A stretch of DNA of 55,435 nucleotides from Bacteroides sp. (GCA_014802445.1 JAAVCF010000015.1:48523-103957), one strand, 5' to 3'. Positions 9,243-16,832 are shown, counted from the first letter of the stretch. The notes: generated by a model not told the origin, from the letters alone. Program-made: numbers and translations.

Positions 9243-10387
9243 TGGATTCGGTGGTAATAGCGGGCCTCAGGGAGGTCAGAGGCCAGCTCAGGGTGGAAAA
9301 TGAGGATGTATTCAGCCAGCAGGCGTTCGGGATGGAAGGGAAACTCTTCGTAGAGATGGGTTTTCTTTGTGTCGGCCACATAGACATTCCCCTGCTGCCA
9401 CGCTTTGAAGGAGGAGTAGAGCTGACACTCCGTCTCAAGGCTTTGGAGGCTCACGGGGGTGCCGAACGTCTTGAGCAACCATATATCGGCGTCAGAGGCC
9501 AGGTCAATCACTGCAGCAAGGTCAAGCGGCGCCGAGCCGGTGGTGTTGTAGCGCGCGAAAGGGTAGAGGGCTCCGGCGTCGGTGATCAGTCGCGCCATAT
9601 AGCTCTGGGCCCCCGGCACGTACCACACGCCCGAAGTGAGCTGTTCGGTGAGCACCTTCGGACGCTCTGATGTAGCGGCTGCAAGATTCTTCAGCCGGGT
9701 GTACTCGGCCATCGAGCGGCTGAACGTCGAGTCGGCCTCGGCTCGCCGGCCATAGAGGATGCCGAGCAGACGCAGCCATTCAGCGCGGGCCTCGGGAGTG
9801 GTCTCCATATAGTCAGCCATCTCAATGACGGGAATCTTCATCTTGCGCAGCGCCGAGTGGTCACTGTCGGCATACGGTGACATGAGGATGGCGTCGGCAT
9901 CGGCTTCGATGATGCGCTCTATGCTCGGTTCGGTGGCAATGCCGCAGTTGGTCATCGTGCCCTCCGCCAGGCGTTTTTTGACCGAGGGGAGGGTGATGAA
10001 TTCGGCATCGGCCACACCGGTCACTCGGTCAAGCGCCCCCAGCTCCTCGATTGCGCCCATGTGGACCGCCTGTGTGACCACCGAGCGTTCCAGAGGCACC
10101 CTCACCGGCGTGATTCCGGCAGGGAGCGCAGGCATTGGAGCATCGCGCTCAATGAGTGCCAGGCGGCCGTAGCCGGCCCCCTCCTGCCAGGGGTTTGGGA
10201 AGTCAGCCTCAATCCATCCGTCGCGGTCTGTTAGGGTCAGGAAGCGGGTGTGGCGCGTCAGCGTGTCGCCCGCCGCGCCGTTGCGGTCAGCATCGGCGCC
10301 GCTGCGGCATGAAGGGGCCATGATGAGCAGCATGGCCACTGACAGAGCCAGTGACAGAGCCGGAGCCGGAAGTGAAATTTTAGTCAT
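9239..10387 (-). CDS. Periplasmic substrate-binding lipoprotein of a FecB/BtuF-type importer
   Basis: A 382-residue binding protein. The N-terminus is an SPII signal peptide with lipobox MAPSC and lipidated Cys27. The body fits the TroA/BtuF-like helical-backbone fold: VTQAVHMGAIEELGALDRVTGV, then EPSIERIIEADADAILMSPY, matching the family pattern 'E.ii.l.PDlvi'. It delivers substrate to the FecCD-like permease and FecE-like ATPase encoded immediately downstream. Iron-siderophore, haem or cobalamin are all possible. It begins 46 bp from the divergent tRNA-Pro gene; no clear -7 box for this operon was found in that short gap. Confidence 0.9.
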   Translation of the reverse strand: MTKISLPAPALSLALSVAMLLIMAPSCRSGADADRNGAAGDTLTRHTRFLTLTDRDGWIEADFPNPWQEGAGYGRLALIERDAPMPALPAGITPVRVPLERSVVTQAVHMGAIEELGALDRVTGVADAEFITLPSVKKRLAEGTMTNCGIATEPSIERIIEADADAILMSPYADSDHSALRKMKIPVIEMADYMETTPEARAEWLRLLGILYGRRAEADSTFSRSMAEYTRLKNLAAATSERPKVLTEQLTSGVWYVPGAQSYMARLITDAGALYPFARYNTTGSAPLDLAAVIDLASDADIWLLKTFGTPVSLQSLETECQLYSSFKAWQQGNVYVADTKKTHLYEEFPFHPERLLAEYILIFHPELASDLPEARYYHRIQ

Positions 10388-10416
10388 TGCGGGATTGCAT
10401 GTTGCATTAAAAGTTG

Positions 10417-10424
10417 TATCTTTG
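10417..10424 (+). promoter_or_regulatory. tRNA-Pro promoter -7 element
   Basis: TATCTTTG, with ATTG at 10394-10397 as a weak -33 element 19 bp upstream. It places the transcript start a few bases before the mature tRNA 5' end at 10434. Confidence 0.7.
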
Positions 10425-10433
10425 CACCCGATT

Positions 10434-10511
10434 CGGGGCGTAGCGCAGTCCGGTTAGCGCACCTGCTTTGGGAGCAGGGGGTCGCGAGTTCGAATCTCGC
10501 CACCCCGACCA
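10434..10511 (+). tRNA. tRNA-Pro (anticodon TGG), CCA encoded
   Basis: A full cloverleaf can be folded: acceptor CGGGGCG/CACCCCG, D stem GCGC/GCGC, anticodon stem CCTGC/GCAGG with loop TTTGGGA (anticodon TGG), and T arm GCGAG-TTCGAAT-CTCGC. C1-G72 is the usual proline identity pair. Discriminator A is at 10508 and CCA at 10509-10511. Position 6:67 of the acceptor stem is a C-A mismatch, where a C-G pair would be expected. The gene is convergent with rlmN, whose stop codon begins only 6 bp beyond the CCA. Confidence 0.95.
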
Positions 10512-10516
10512 CACCG

Positions 10517-11569
10517 TCAACGGGAGCTGTCACCATCATTGGTGTCGGCTCCCTTCTTTTTTCCGGCGAGCATGCCGCAGGCGGCGTCGATGTCCTCGCC
10601 GCGCGATGCACGGATTGTGGCCGTTATGCCCCGGTCATTAAGCCTGTCGCGGAAGGCCTCCATGTCGGCCTTGGTGGCGGGCTGGCCCTCATAGCCGGGG
10701 AAGGCATGAAAGCGGATGAGGTTAACGCGGCAAGGGATTCCGGCGAGCATCCGCGCCAGCGCGTCGGCATGGCGCAGGTCGTCGTTCACCCCGCGCCACA
10801 TGATGTATTCCACCGAGAAACGGCGCTGGCCGCTCCAGTCGTCGCCGGTGCGGATTTTCTTCAGGATGTCAGGCAGAGGCCACGCTTTCTCCACCGGCAT
10901 GATGGCCGCGCGGGCGCTCCCGAAAGGATTGTGGACGCTCAGAGCCACATGGACCTTCGTCTCGCCCAGAAGGCGGCTCAGAGTGTCGCCCTTGCCTACG
11001 GTTGACACCGTTATGCGCCTCGGGCTCCAGCCCAGGCCCCATGGCGAGGTGAGAATCTCGATGGCGCTCTTCACCGCATCGAAATTGTCAAGAGGCTCGC
11101 CCATGCCCATGAACACAATGTTGGTGAGCTCCTCGCTGCGAGGCACCGAGAGCACCTGATTGATGATGGCCGCCGTCGACAGATTGCCCTGGAAGCCACC
11201 ACGGCCCGTCATGCAGAATTTGCAGTTCATGCGGCAGCCCGCCTGTGACGACACACAGAGCGTGGCCCTGTCACGGTCAGGAATGACCACGCTCTCGATG
11301 TCGCGGCCGCCCACGCCGCGAAACAGGCACTTGACCGTTCCGTCGGCCGACACGGCCTCGGCTATAGGCTTGTGGCGCCCGATTACGGCCACCTCGGCCA
11401 GGCGTGCCCTCTCGGCCTTCGACAGCTCCGTGAGGCTGTCAATCTCCGTGGCCCGCTTGCCGAAGATGCGCGCGGCAATCTGCCCGGCCTTGAACGCCGG
11501 CATGCCCAGCTCCTTTGCCAGCTCCCTGAGCTCGGCGAGCGTCATTCCAATAAGCTCTCTTTTTTCCAT
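10517..11569 (-). CDS. rlmN: 23S rRNA (adenine-2503-C2) / tRNA (A37) methyltransferase, radical SAM
   Basis: The product (350 aa) methylates C2 of A2503 in 23S rRNA and of A37 in some tRNAs (EC 2.1.1.192). The radical SAM motif is CRMNCKFC in the segment after VCVSSQAG, followed by TGRGGFQGNL and the GMGEPLDN motif near its middle. The resolving cysteine near the C-terminus is in AACGML. The frame could begin at 11587, but a -7 box sits at 11575-11582 inside that extension, so ATG at 11569 (MEKRELIG) is chosen; translation would then begin at or within a few bases of the transcript start. The last codons double as the terminator of the convergent tRNA-Pro gene. Confidence 0.95.
   Translation of the reverse strand: MEKRELIGMTLAELRELAKELGMPAFKAGQIAARIFGKRATEIDSLTELSKAERARLAEVAVIGRHKPIAEAVSADGTVKCLFRGVGGRDIESVVIPDRDRATLCVSSQAGCRMNCKFCMTGRGGFQGNLSTAAIINQVLSVPRSEELTNIVFMGMGEPLDNFDAVKSAIEILTSPWGLGWSPRRITVSTVGKGDTLSRLLGETKVHVALSVHNPFGSARAAIMPVEKAWPLPDILKKIRTGDDWSGQRRFSVEYIMWRGVNDDLRHADALARMLAGIPCRVNLIRFHAFPGYEGQPATKADMEAFRDRLNDRGITATIRASRGEDIDAACGMLAGKKKGADTNDGDSSR
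10522..10560 (+). terminator. tRNA-Pro terminator located inside the 3' end of rlmN
   Basis: The stem GGGAGC/GCTCCC with an inner CACC/GGTG helix is followed by TTCTTTTTT on the plus strand. It starts 11 bp after the tRNA and lies wholly within the last codons of rlmN on the other strand. Confidence 0.8.
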
Positions 11570-11574
11570 AGATG

Positions 11575-11582
11575 CAAAGATA
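11575..11582 (-). promoter_or_regulatory. rlmN promoter -7 element, start codon within 6 bp
   Basis: TATCTTTG on the minus strand ends 5 bp before the ATG at 11569. Transcripts normally start about 4 bp after this box, so the mRNA is predicted to be leaderless or nearly so. Confidence 0.6.
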
Positions 11583-11715
11583 CGCAAAATTCCCTCATCC
11601 CCCTCAAAAACGCGCCGCCCCCCTCCGCTTTCACCGCTTATTTACGTTCATAATTGTTAAATCGGTTGAAAATAGGAATTTGGGGTCAGCAAATGAACAC
11701 TTTTTTAGATGAAAA

Positions 11716-11747
11716 TTTGGTGAATAAGTGAAACTGACGTATTTTTG
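11716..11747 (+). promoter_or_regulatory. Promoter of the 945-residue secreted protein gene
   Basis: TTTG at 11716-11719, 20 bp spacer, TATTTTTG at 11740-11747. It predicts a leader of roughly 95 nt before the start codon at 11848. Confidence 0.75.
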
Positions 11748-11847
11748 CACGAAATTCGGCTATGTAGATAGACGTAAGTTCTGGAAACGCTTGTTTTGAC
11801 AGCAATACACAGTAAATAATAAACAAATCAATAACAACAATTAACTT

Positions 11848-14685
11848 ATGAGTTTCAAGACATTACTCAAAACCACGCTTGCAGTGGCCGTTCTTGGCGG
11901 AAGCTCGATGGCTTACGCACAGGAAACCACGACCGCGACTGTGACTTTGGCAGACAAGGAGACCAAAGTGCCTTGGTCGACGTTCGTTAAGGCTATCAAC
12001 GATCCCAATTCTATCGAGGGCAAAGCTTCAGAGGCTCTCGTCAAAGCTTGGGAAGAGGCTCAAACTGACTCAATCAACGCCTTAGATGCGTTAAAGACCG
12101 TTAAGACCAAGCTTGATGAGTATGTAAAGGCCACTGCTGCTGCAGAGAAACTTTACAATGACTCTGTGGCCTATATTCCCACCCTTCAGACCAAGCTTAG
12201 TGATCTTAGAACTAAGCGAACCACCGCAAATGAAAACCTGACTAAAGCTACGGGTCAGTATCAAACTGCCAAGATTGACTACAATCAGGCTGAAACCAAG
12301 TATGAGACAGCAAGTGACAAGTATGACGCTGCTGTAACTGCTACCGCTACTGCGAAAGAGAAGTACGACGACTTGCAAACAGAGTATGCTAACTTGCCCA
12401 AGAAGACTGTCACAGGCCTTTATGATTGGTTGCAGAAAGTGAATACGCCCGCTCAAGATCTTGCCACTAGTGGCGAGAATGCAGATGCGGTGGTTTATTG
12501 GGCTATGGGTTCCTACACATACTTAGGCAAGGAGAACCCGATGCTGTTAGTAACTTATAGAAAGAAGGATGGAGAAGCTCCTGAGCCTTCTACGGCCGAT
12601 AAGGTTACTCAATGGGAACATGGAGACTTGATGGAGTTCAATGATTATATAATGAGACTGACATCTTGGCCTAAACGACTTGCTGTTTATCTTGGTCCTG
12701 GGTATAAAGCAGCTTCCGGGCTTACTGCCGATTACCTTGTATTTAACGGAACTACACCGAACGATACCGAGTCACTGATACAGACCTCGGCAGCTGCCAT
12801 AAAGGGACTCACCACAGATCCAACATATCTGGAGGAAAAAAAGACTGACGAATATGCCAATCCTTCTACCGCAGCGAACTATAAAGAGGTTCTTATCCCG
12901 AGAGCACTGACGGCTTGGGAAAATGCAAAAAAGGCTGAGTCGGATGCCCTTGCAGCTAAGACCACTGCCGAAACGACAAAGAACACTGCCCAGAGCACTA
13001 TGGACGGCTATGATTCGCAGGTGAAAACTCTTGAAGGTCAGGTTTCAGGTCTCGATAGCCAGATTACTCCTCTTCAAGCTGAAATTGATGAGCGTAACGC
13101 AAACCTTCCCGCAAAGAAGCAGGCATGGGATGATGCCAAGGCAGCTGAAGATGCTTATAACACTGAGAGCGTAGAGCCCAAGCAGGCTGCCGCTGATGCG
13201 GCAGCAGATGCTGCTGTTAAGGCTCTGGCTGCTGCTGCGGCTGACGCCGAAAACAACGCAGCCATCGCAAAGGAGAACTATACTGAAGTGTTTCTCAATG
13301 GTGACATCACTCTGACCTCTGCTGCTGACTGCATCACCAGGGGTACAGGTGTGATTATCGACGGCCAAGGCCACGTCCTTACCAATGCTACAGGCGCTGC
13401 GTTCATTCAGGGCACATTCAGCGGCGAGCTCCACAATGTTGCCGTTAACGGTGCGTTCTCCAGCAGAAATTCAAATGCAGCAACTTTCGGTAACGTTGTT
13501 TACAACAATGGTAGCATCTACCGAGTGTATAACGACCTCACCACCCCCACTGATTATAACAGCTTAGGCGAACTCGGCTACAATGCCCGTACCGTTGCCA
13601 AGCTGAACTATGGTGTGGACTTTGCCAATAACCGGATTGTTCGTCTCACCGCCGAATCTACCGAATTTACTGTTTACAGCATTACCACCTATGATAATGG
13701 TGCTACTGCCACTACTCCCGCAGGTACTCAGGAATCTTTCTATGTTACTGATAATGGCTCAGAATTCATCACCGAAGGTGCTGCATCTGTGAATCTTGGC
13801 GACAATATTTTTGCCGTTTCGGCTGATAAGATTGCCACTGAGATCAGTAATGTTATCTACCCCGATGGAAAGAATATGGTGTGTGACAATGTTGAACTTA
13901 AAGACTTGAAGAACTTCTATTGCCCGGTTCAATTCCGCGCTGCGAAGTTTGTTTACAACCGTGCGTTCAAGAAAGGCTTTAATTCTGTATGTCTGCCGGT
14001 GTCGCTGAGCAGTGAATTCAATGCTGCGATTGACTATGTGGCCGACTACGATACTGAAACTCCCACCAAATTCTGGTTTAATACAACTGATAAAACCGAG
14101 CCCAATACTCCGGTACTGCTTAGCGCTAAAAACGACTTCAATAACATCGAAATTGAAGATGTGATCGTTAACCTCACTCCTGCCAATCAGATTGTTGTGG
14201 GAGGTACGAACGATGAAAGCTACGGCACCTTCAAGAATGCAACTCGCGACACCTTTGCCGGTGCATCCAATGGTTATAAGGTTTATGCTCTGAACAATGC
14301 CACCGGCAAATTTCAGGCTTCATCTTCAAGCACTTTCAATCCTTTCCGTATGATTCTCATGAGCAATACAGCCACCCCCACCGGCCAGAACGCTCCCCGC
14401 GCTATCGGCGTGCGCGATGAAAACGGCAAGGAAATCACCGTTGGCAGTGAAGGCGGCGACACTACCGTTGGAATTGACGAAGTGGCCAACGACTCTCTCG
14501 GCCTCAACGTTAAGGGTGGTGTAGGCGAAATCATCTTCACCGCTGATGCTGACCACGGCAAGGTTGATATCTTTACTCTCGACGGTCGTCGTGCCGGTGT
14601 GGCTAACGTGACTGAAGGCACTACCACCGTAAGCCTCGGCAGCGGTCTCTACATCGTGATGGGTCAGAAGGTGATTGTGAAATAA
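11848..14685 (+). CDS. Large secreted coiled-coil protein with type IX-like C-terminal domain, function unknown
   Basis: This 945-residue protein is not assigned a function. It has an SPI signal peptide (hydrophobic core, cleavage expected after AYA at about residue 24). Two Ala/Lys/Glu-rich heptad-like regions, about residues 75-190 and 350-480, predict coiled coils. A Gly/Asn-rich beta segment follows (GVIIDGQGHVLTN at about 500), then several beta-rich segments including FNSVCLPVSL. The last 45 residues (VDIFTLDGRRAG ... GLYIVMGQKVIVK) resemble the beta-sandwich sorting domains of type IX secretion cargo. It is probably cell-surface or released, perhaps fibrous. Codon use is more AT-rich in the first half than in nifJ. 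A terminator-like hairpin follows, so it is likely monocistronic, directly upstream of the peptide locus. Confidence 0.8.
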   Translation: MSFKTLLKTTLAVAVLGGSSMAYAQETTTATVTLADKETKVPWSTFVKAINDPNSIEGKASEALVKAWEEAQTDSINALDALKTVKTKLDEYVKATAAAEKLYNDSVAYIPTLQTKLSDLRTKRTTANENLTKATGQYQTAKIDYNQAETKYETASDKYDAAVTATATAKEKYDDLQTEYANLPKKTVTGLYDWLQKVNTPAQDLATSGENADAVVYWAMGSYTYLGKENPMLLVTYRKKDGEAPEPSTADKVTQWEHGDLMEFNDYIMRLTSWPKRLAVYLGPGYKAASGLTADYLVFNGTTPNDTESLIQTSAAAIKGLTTDPTYLEEKKTDEYANPSTAANYKEVLIPRALTAWENAKKAESDALAAKTTAETTKNTAQSTMDGYDSQVKTLEGQVSGLDSQITPLQAEIDERNANLPAKKQAWDDAKAAEDAYNTESVEPKQAAADAAADAAVKALAAAAADAENNAAIAKENYTEVFLNGDITLTSAADCITRGTGVIIDGQGHVLTNATGAAFIQGTFSGELHNVAVNGAFSSRNSNAATFGNVVYNNGSIYRVYNDLTTPTDYNSLGELGYNARTVAKLNYGVDFANNRIVRLTAESTEFTVYSITTYDNGATATTPAGTQESFYVTDNGSEFITEGAASVNLGDNIFAVSADKIATEISNVIYPDGKNMVCDNVELKDLKNFYCPVQFRAAKFVYNRAFKKGFNSVCLPVSLSSEFNAAIDYVADYDTETPTKFWFNTTDKTEPNTPVLLSAKNDFNNIEIEDVIVNLTPANQIVVGGTNDESYGTFKNATRDTFAGASNGYKVYALNNATGKFQASSSSTFNPFRMILMSNTATPTGQNAPRAIGVRDENGKEITVGSEGGDTTVGIDEVANDSLGLNVKGGVGEIIFTADADHGKVDIFTLDGRRAGVANVTEGTTTVSLGSGLYIVMGQKVIVK

Positions 14686-14717
14686 TCTCCTCCACGTTCA
14701 TTAATGCAAACATCGGA

Positions 14718-14760
14718 ATTCAAGAGGATGCGCAGGCGCAACTCACGCATCCTCTTGAAT
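14718..14760 (+). terminator. Hairpin after the secreted coiled-coil gene
   Basis: A perfect 15-bp stem (ATTCAAGAGGATGCG and its complement) closes a 13-nt loop, 32 bp after the stop. It lacks a good T-run, so termination may be partial or the hairpin may protect the mRNA 3' end. Confidence 0.6.
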
Positions 14761-14808
14761 CCTCCAAATCAACAGCCAACCGGGATGCAAATTAAACTTT
14801 TGGAACAT

Positions 14809-14816
14809 TAATTTTG
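14809..14816 (+). promoter_or_regulatory. Promoter -7 element of the peptide locus
   Basis: TAATTTTG; the -33 element is not clear. A leader of about 94 nt would precede the peptide start codon at 14914. A weaker TAatTTaG follows near 14837. Confidence 0.55.
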
Positions 14817-14913
14817 TTATACGAAAGAAAAGCAGTAATTTAGCAGCCGATATTGGTTTTGGCGTTTTGCAGTGACAAAGCTATAATGTTGATAACAATA
14901 AAAATTAATATAT

Positions 14914-15036
14914 ATGAAATACGAAAGACCCGATCTTGAAGAGCTGGAGCTCATTCTCGAAGGCTCATTCCTCGCTCAGAGAAGCGAAGGTGTAGATAAG
15001 GATCCCGATGAAGGTGATTTCGGCGGTGGTGACTAA
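14914..15036 (+). CDS. Putative RiPP-type precursor peptide, 40 residues
   Basis: ATG at 14914 to TAA at 15034 encodes 40 residues. The N-terminal half starts MKYERPDLEE and continues LELILEGSFL, an acidic, amphipathic leader-like helix of the kind bound by PqqD-like domains. The C-terminal half, AQRSEGVDKDPDEGDFGGGD, is short, acidic and glycine-rich, with no Cys and no Thr; its only hydroxyl residue is Ser24 (Ser18 lies in the leader half). No signal peptide is present. A PqqD-like protein, a kinase, a peptidase and an exporter follow. A terminator-like hairpin 37 bp after the stop would let the peptide be made in excess over the enzymes. That it is a precursor is inferred from size and context; it could also be a small regulatory peptide. 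Confidence 0.65.
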   Translation: MKYERPDLEELELILEGSFLAQRSEGVDKDPDEGDFGGGD

Positions 15037-15072
15037 TCGCCCCGTTTATCAACCGATAACTCATAAAAACGA

Positions 15073-15106
15073 GGCCGTGTCGAGAAATCAGGCGCGGCCC
15101 CTTTTG
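15073..15106 (+). terminator. Attenuator-like hairpin between the peptide gene and its operon
   Basis: Stem GGCCGTG (15073-15079) pairs with CGCGGCC (15093-15099) with one G-T wobble and is followed by CCTTTTGTG. No new promoter is visible before the next gene, so partial read-through is expected. A GTG at 15106 lies in this T-tract and is unlikely as a start. Confidence 0.65.
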
Positions 15107-15123
15107 TGTTTATAGTAGAAGAG

Positions 15124-15633
15124 ATGGATTCGTCAGCTGTCCGCCGTCAGATCGAGAAACAAGGCTTCGGACTGTCAATGACCCGGGGCCGGAGTATGCG
15201 TCCTCTGATATGGGGCGGGAGTCACTGTGTGGTTGTGGCTCCGCTCTCAGGGCATCCTGATTCGGGCGACATAGTGATGTTTCGCCAGAAGCGTGAAGGT
15301 GGTGAAATAAGCATAGTTCACAGGGTTGTGGAAGTGAAGCGTGACAGTGACGGTGCAATCCTGTATGTGACACGAGGCGATAACTGCCTCTATAGTGAGA
15401 CGTCCAGGCCGGAGGATGTGATAGGACGGGTGGTGGAAGTGGTTCGCACCGTCGGCTATAGACCTTGGTTTGTCATAGGGTCAAGAGATTTTAAGGTTAC
15501 TGATGCTGCTTACAAGCGTTATGTTGGTTTCTGGACCGCTATCTGGCCGTTACGACGGATTTACTATATGGTGCGCGAGCGCTTTGAGGGTGTGAGGCAA
15601 TTAATGGTGAAATTATTAAGAAAGGAGAACTGA
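15124..15633 (+). CDS. S26B-type (Ser/His) peptidase of the peptide locus
   Basis: A 169-residue S24/S26-fold peptidase. GRSMRPLI holds the nucleophile Ser24, GDIVMF is the second conserved box, IVHRVVEV holds His66 where bacterial leader peptidases have Lys, and RGDN holds Asp86. This Ser-His-Asp pattern is that of the eukaryotic/archaeal SEC11-like S26B group. There is no N-terminal membrane anchor, only an aromatic and basic amphipathic segment near residues 130-160, so it may act in the cytoplasm or at the inner face of the membrane. It is the best candidate for leader removal, since the exporter lacks a C39 peptidase domain. The ATG at 15124 is preferred over GTG at 15106. It overlaps the kinase gene by one base (TGATG). 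Confidence 0.85.
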   Translation: MDSSAVRRQIEKQGFGLSMTRGRSMRPLIWGGSHCVVVAPLSGHPDSGDIVMFRQKREGGEISIVHRVVEVKRDSDGAILYVTRGDNCLYSETSRPEDVIGRVVEVVRTVGYRPWFVIGSRDFKVTDAAYKRYVGFWTAIWPLRRIYYMVRERFEGVRQLMVKLLRKEN

Positions 15634-16529
15634 TGAAGGAACTGTTTATAGTGGCCGGTAATGCCTTTACCATCTCTGCGCCTGACAATGTGACGGGGAT
15701 AGATACTATAATGCCTCGCTTTATGCCTTTTGTCGCTTCGGAGTATCAGGATCCGGCGTTAAATGTGGAGATTACTGCAGGAGTGCTCCCTGAATTATGT
15801 GGTGAGACGATTTATGAGCCGGACTATGACGGCATTGGGGCAGTGATACCTCGGACTTTCCGCACAGCCGATGGCGCCCTCGGGTTTGAGTTTTCGCATG
15901 TAAAGGAACAATGCCCGCGTTTGACAATGACTATGACGCAGACTTTAACGGAGGCTAAAATTTTCTATGTGGAAACCGCTCCTGCAGCTGACGCATTGTT
16001 TCTGAGTCATGCTCTTATGATAGCCTATGTGATGGCAACCGCAGCCACGGGTACATTGTTGATGCACGCTTCGGCGGTGGTTTCAGGCGGCAGTGCTTAC
16101 TTGTTTCAAGGCCGCAGTGGCACAGGGAAAAGCACTCACTCACAGATGTGGCTTGAGAACATTGCGGGAACGGAGCTGCTTAACGATGATCATCCCGCAG
16201 TGAGGTTCAGCGTGGATGGCACACCGATGGCTTACGGCACACCCTGGAGCGGGAAGACCGATTGTTACCGCAACTCGGCGGCTCCTATAGGCGGCTTTGT
16301 GAGAATTGTGCGCTCGCCCGAGAACGAGCTCAAGCGCTTGTCGCCGCTTATGGCTTATGCCTCACTGACGGCCTCAGTGTTTTATCTGCCTTTCATGACC
16401 GAGGTTCAGCGCGATGTGCGCCATCGCACAATTGAACGTCTGGCGGCTATGACACCATGCTGCGATATGAATTGCCGACCTGACGCTGATGCCGCAATCG
16501 TGTGTAGCCAAGGCTTGCTCAATACGTAA
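15633..16529 (+). CDS. HprK-like serine kinase associated with PqqD
   Basis: A 298-residue protein whose central part resembles the C-terminal kinase domain of HPr kinase. The P-loop is GRSGTGKST at residues 160-168, preceded by LLMHASAVV, typical of this group (in true HprK 'lHgs.v'), and followed by LLNDDHPAVRF with the acidic metal/catalytic residues. The N-terminal 120 residues are unlike HprK. Related kinases in some lasso peptide loci phosphorylate the peptide; here a Ser of the 40-residue peptide is a possible target, which is inference. True HprK control of sugar uptake is unlikely because no HPr is encoded nearby. The gene is coupled to the peptidase gene upstream and followed 13 bp later by the PqqD-like gene. 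Confidence 0.82.
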   Translation: MKELFIVAGNAFTISAPDNVTGIDTIMPRFMPFVASEYQDPALNVEITAGVLPELCGETIYEPDYDGIGAVIPRTFRTADGALGFEFSHVKEQCPRLTMTMTQTLTEAKIFYVETAPAADALFLSHALMIAYVMATAATGTLLMHASAVVSGGSAYLFQGRSGTGKSTHSQMWLENIAGTELLNDDHPAVRFSVDGTPMAYGTPWSGKTDCYRNSAAPIGGFVRIVRSPENELKRLSPLMAYASLTASVFYLPFMTEVQRDVRHRTIERLAAMTPCCDMNCRPDADAAIVCSQGLLNT

Positions 16530-16542
16530 AAAATCAATCGAA

Positions 16543-16812
16543 ATGAAGATAAAGAAAGGATTCACACTGCGCACTGTAATGGGCCAGAACGTTGTGCTGG
16601 CAGAGGGTAACAACTCTGACAGCTTTGGAAAGATTATTACTCTGAATGACAGCGCTGCCACACTGTGGAAAGCGCTGGTGGGGAAGAACTTCGATGCCGA
16701 CAGCGCCGCCGAGGTGTTGGTTGGCACTTACGGCATTGACCGGGCGCAGGCAATTGAAGATGTCAGCTATATCCTTGATAAAATGACCCGCAAAGGGCTC
16801 ATAGAGGAATGA
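16543..16812 (+). CDS. PqqD family peptide-chaperone (RiPP recognition element)
   Basis: An 89-residue PqqD-like protein. It shows the usual order: beta strands (FTLRTVMGQNVVLAEG), the core FGKIITLNDSAATLWKAL, then helices for a winged-helix-like fold (DADSAAEVLVGTYGIDRAQAIEDVSYILDKMTRKGLI). PqqD domains bind leader peptides and present them to modifying enzymes. The frame is open 18 codons upstream, but those overlap the kinase gene; ATG at 16543 gives the family length. It sits between the kinase and the nucleotidyltransferase, and no radical SAM partner is present. This protein is the strongest single argument that the locus handles a ribosomal peptide. Confidence 0.88.
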   Translation: MKIKKGFTLRTVMGQNVVLAEGNNSDSFGKIITLNDSAATLWKALVGKNFDADSAAEVLVGTYGIDRAQAIEDVSYILDKMTRKGLIEE

Positions 16813-16832
16813 TGGTGTAGTAAAAACGATAA

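Noticed and set aside
10388..10433. Cobalamin riboswitch for the FecBCD-like importer
   Set aside because: The gap to the divergent tRNA is only 46 bp, too short for the aptamer, and holds no B12-box sequence.
15106..15123. Earlier GTG start for the S26-type peptidase
   Set aside because: The GTG lies inside the T-tract of the attenuator hairpin, and the extra six residues are unlike the family start; ATG at 15124 is preferred.
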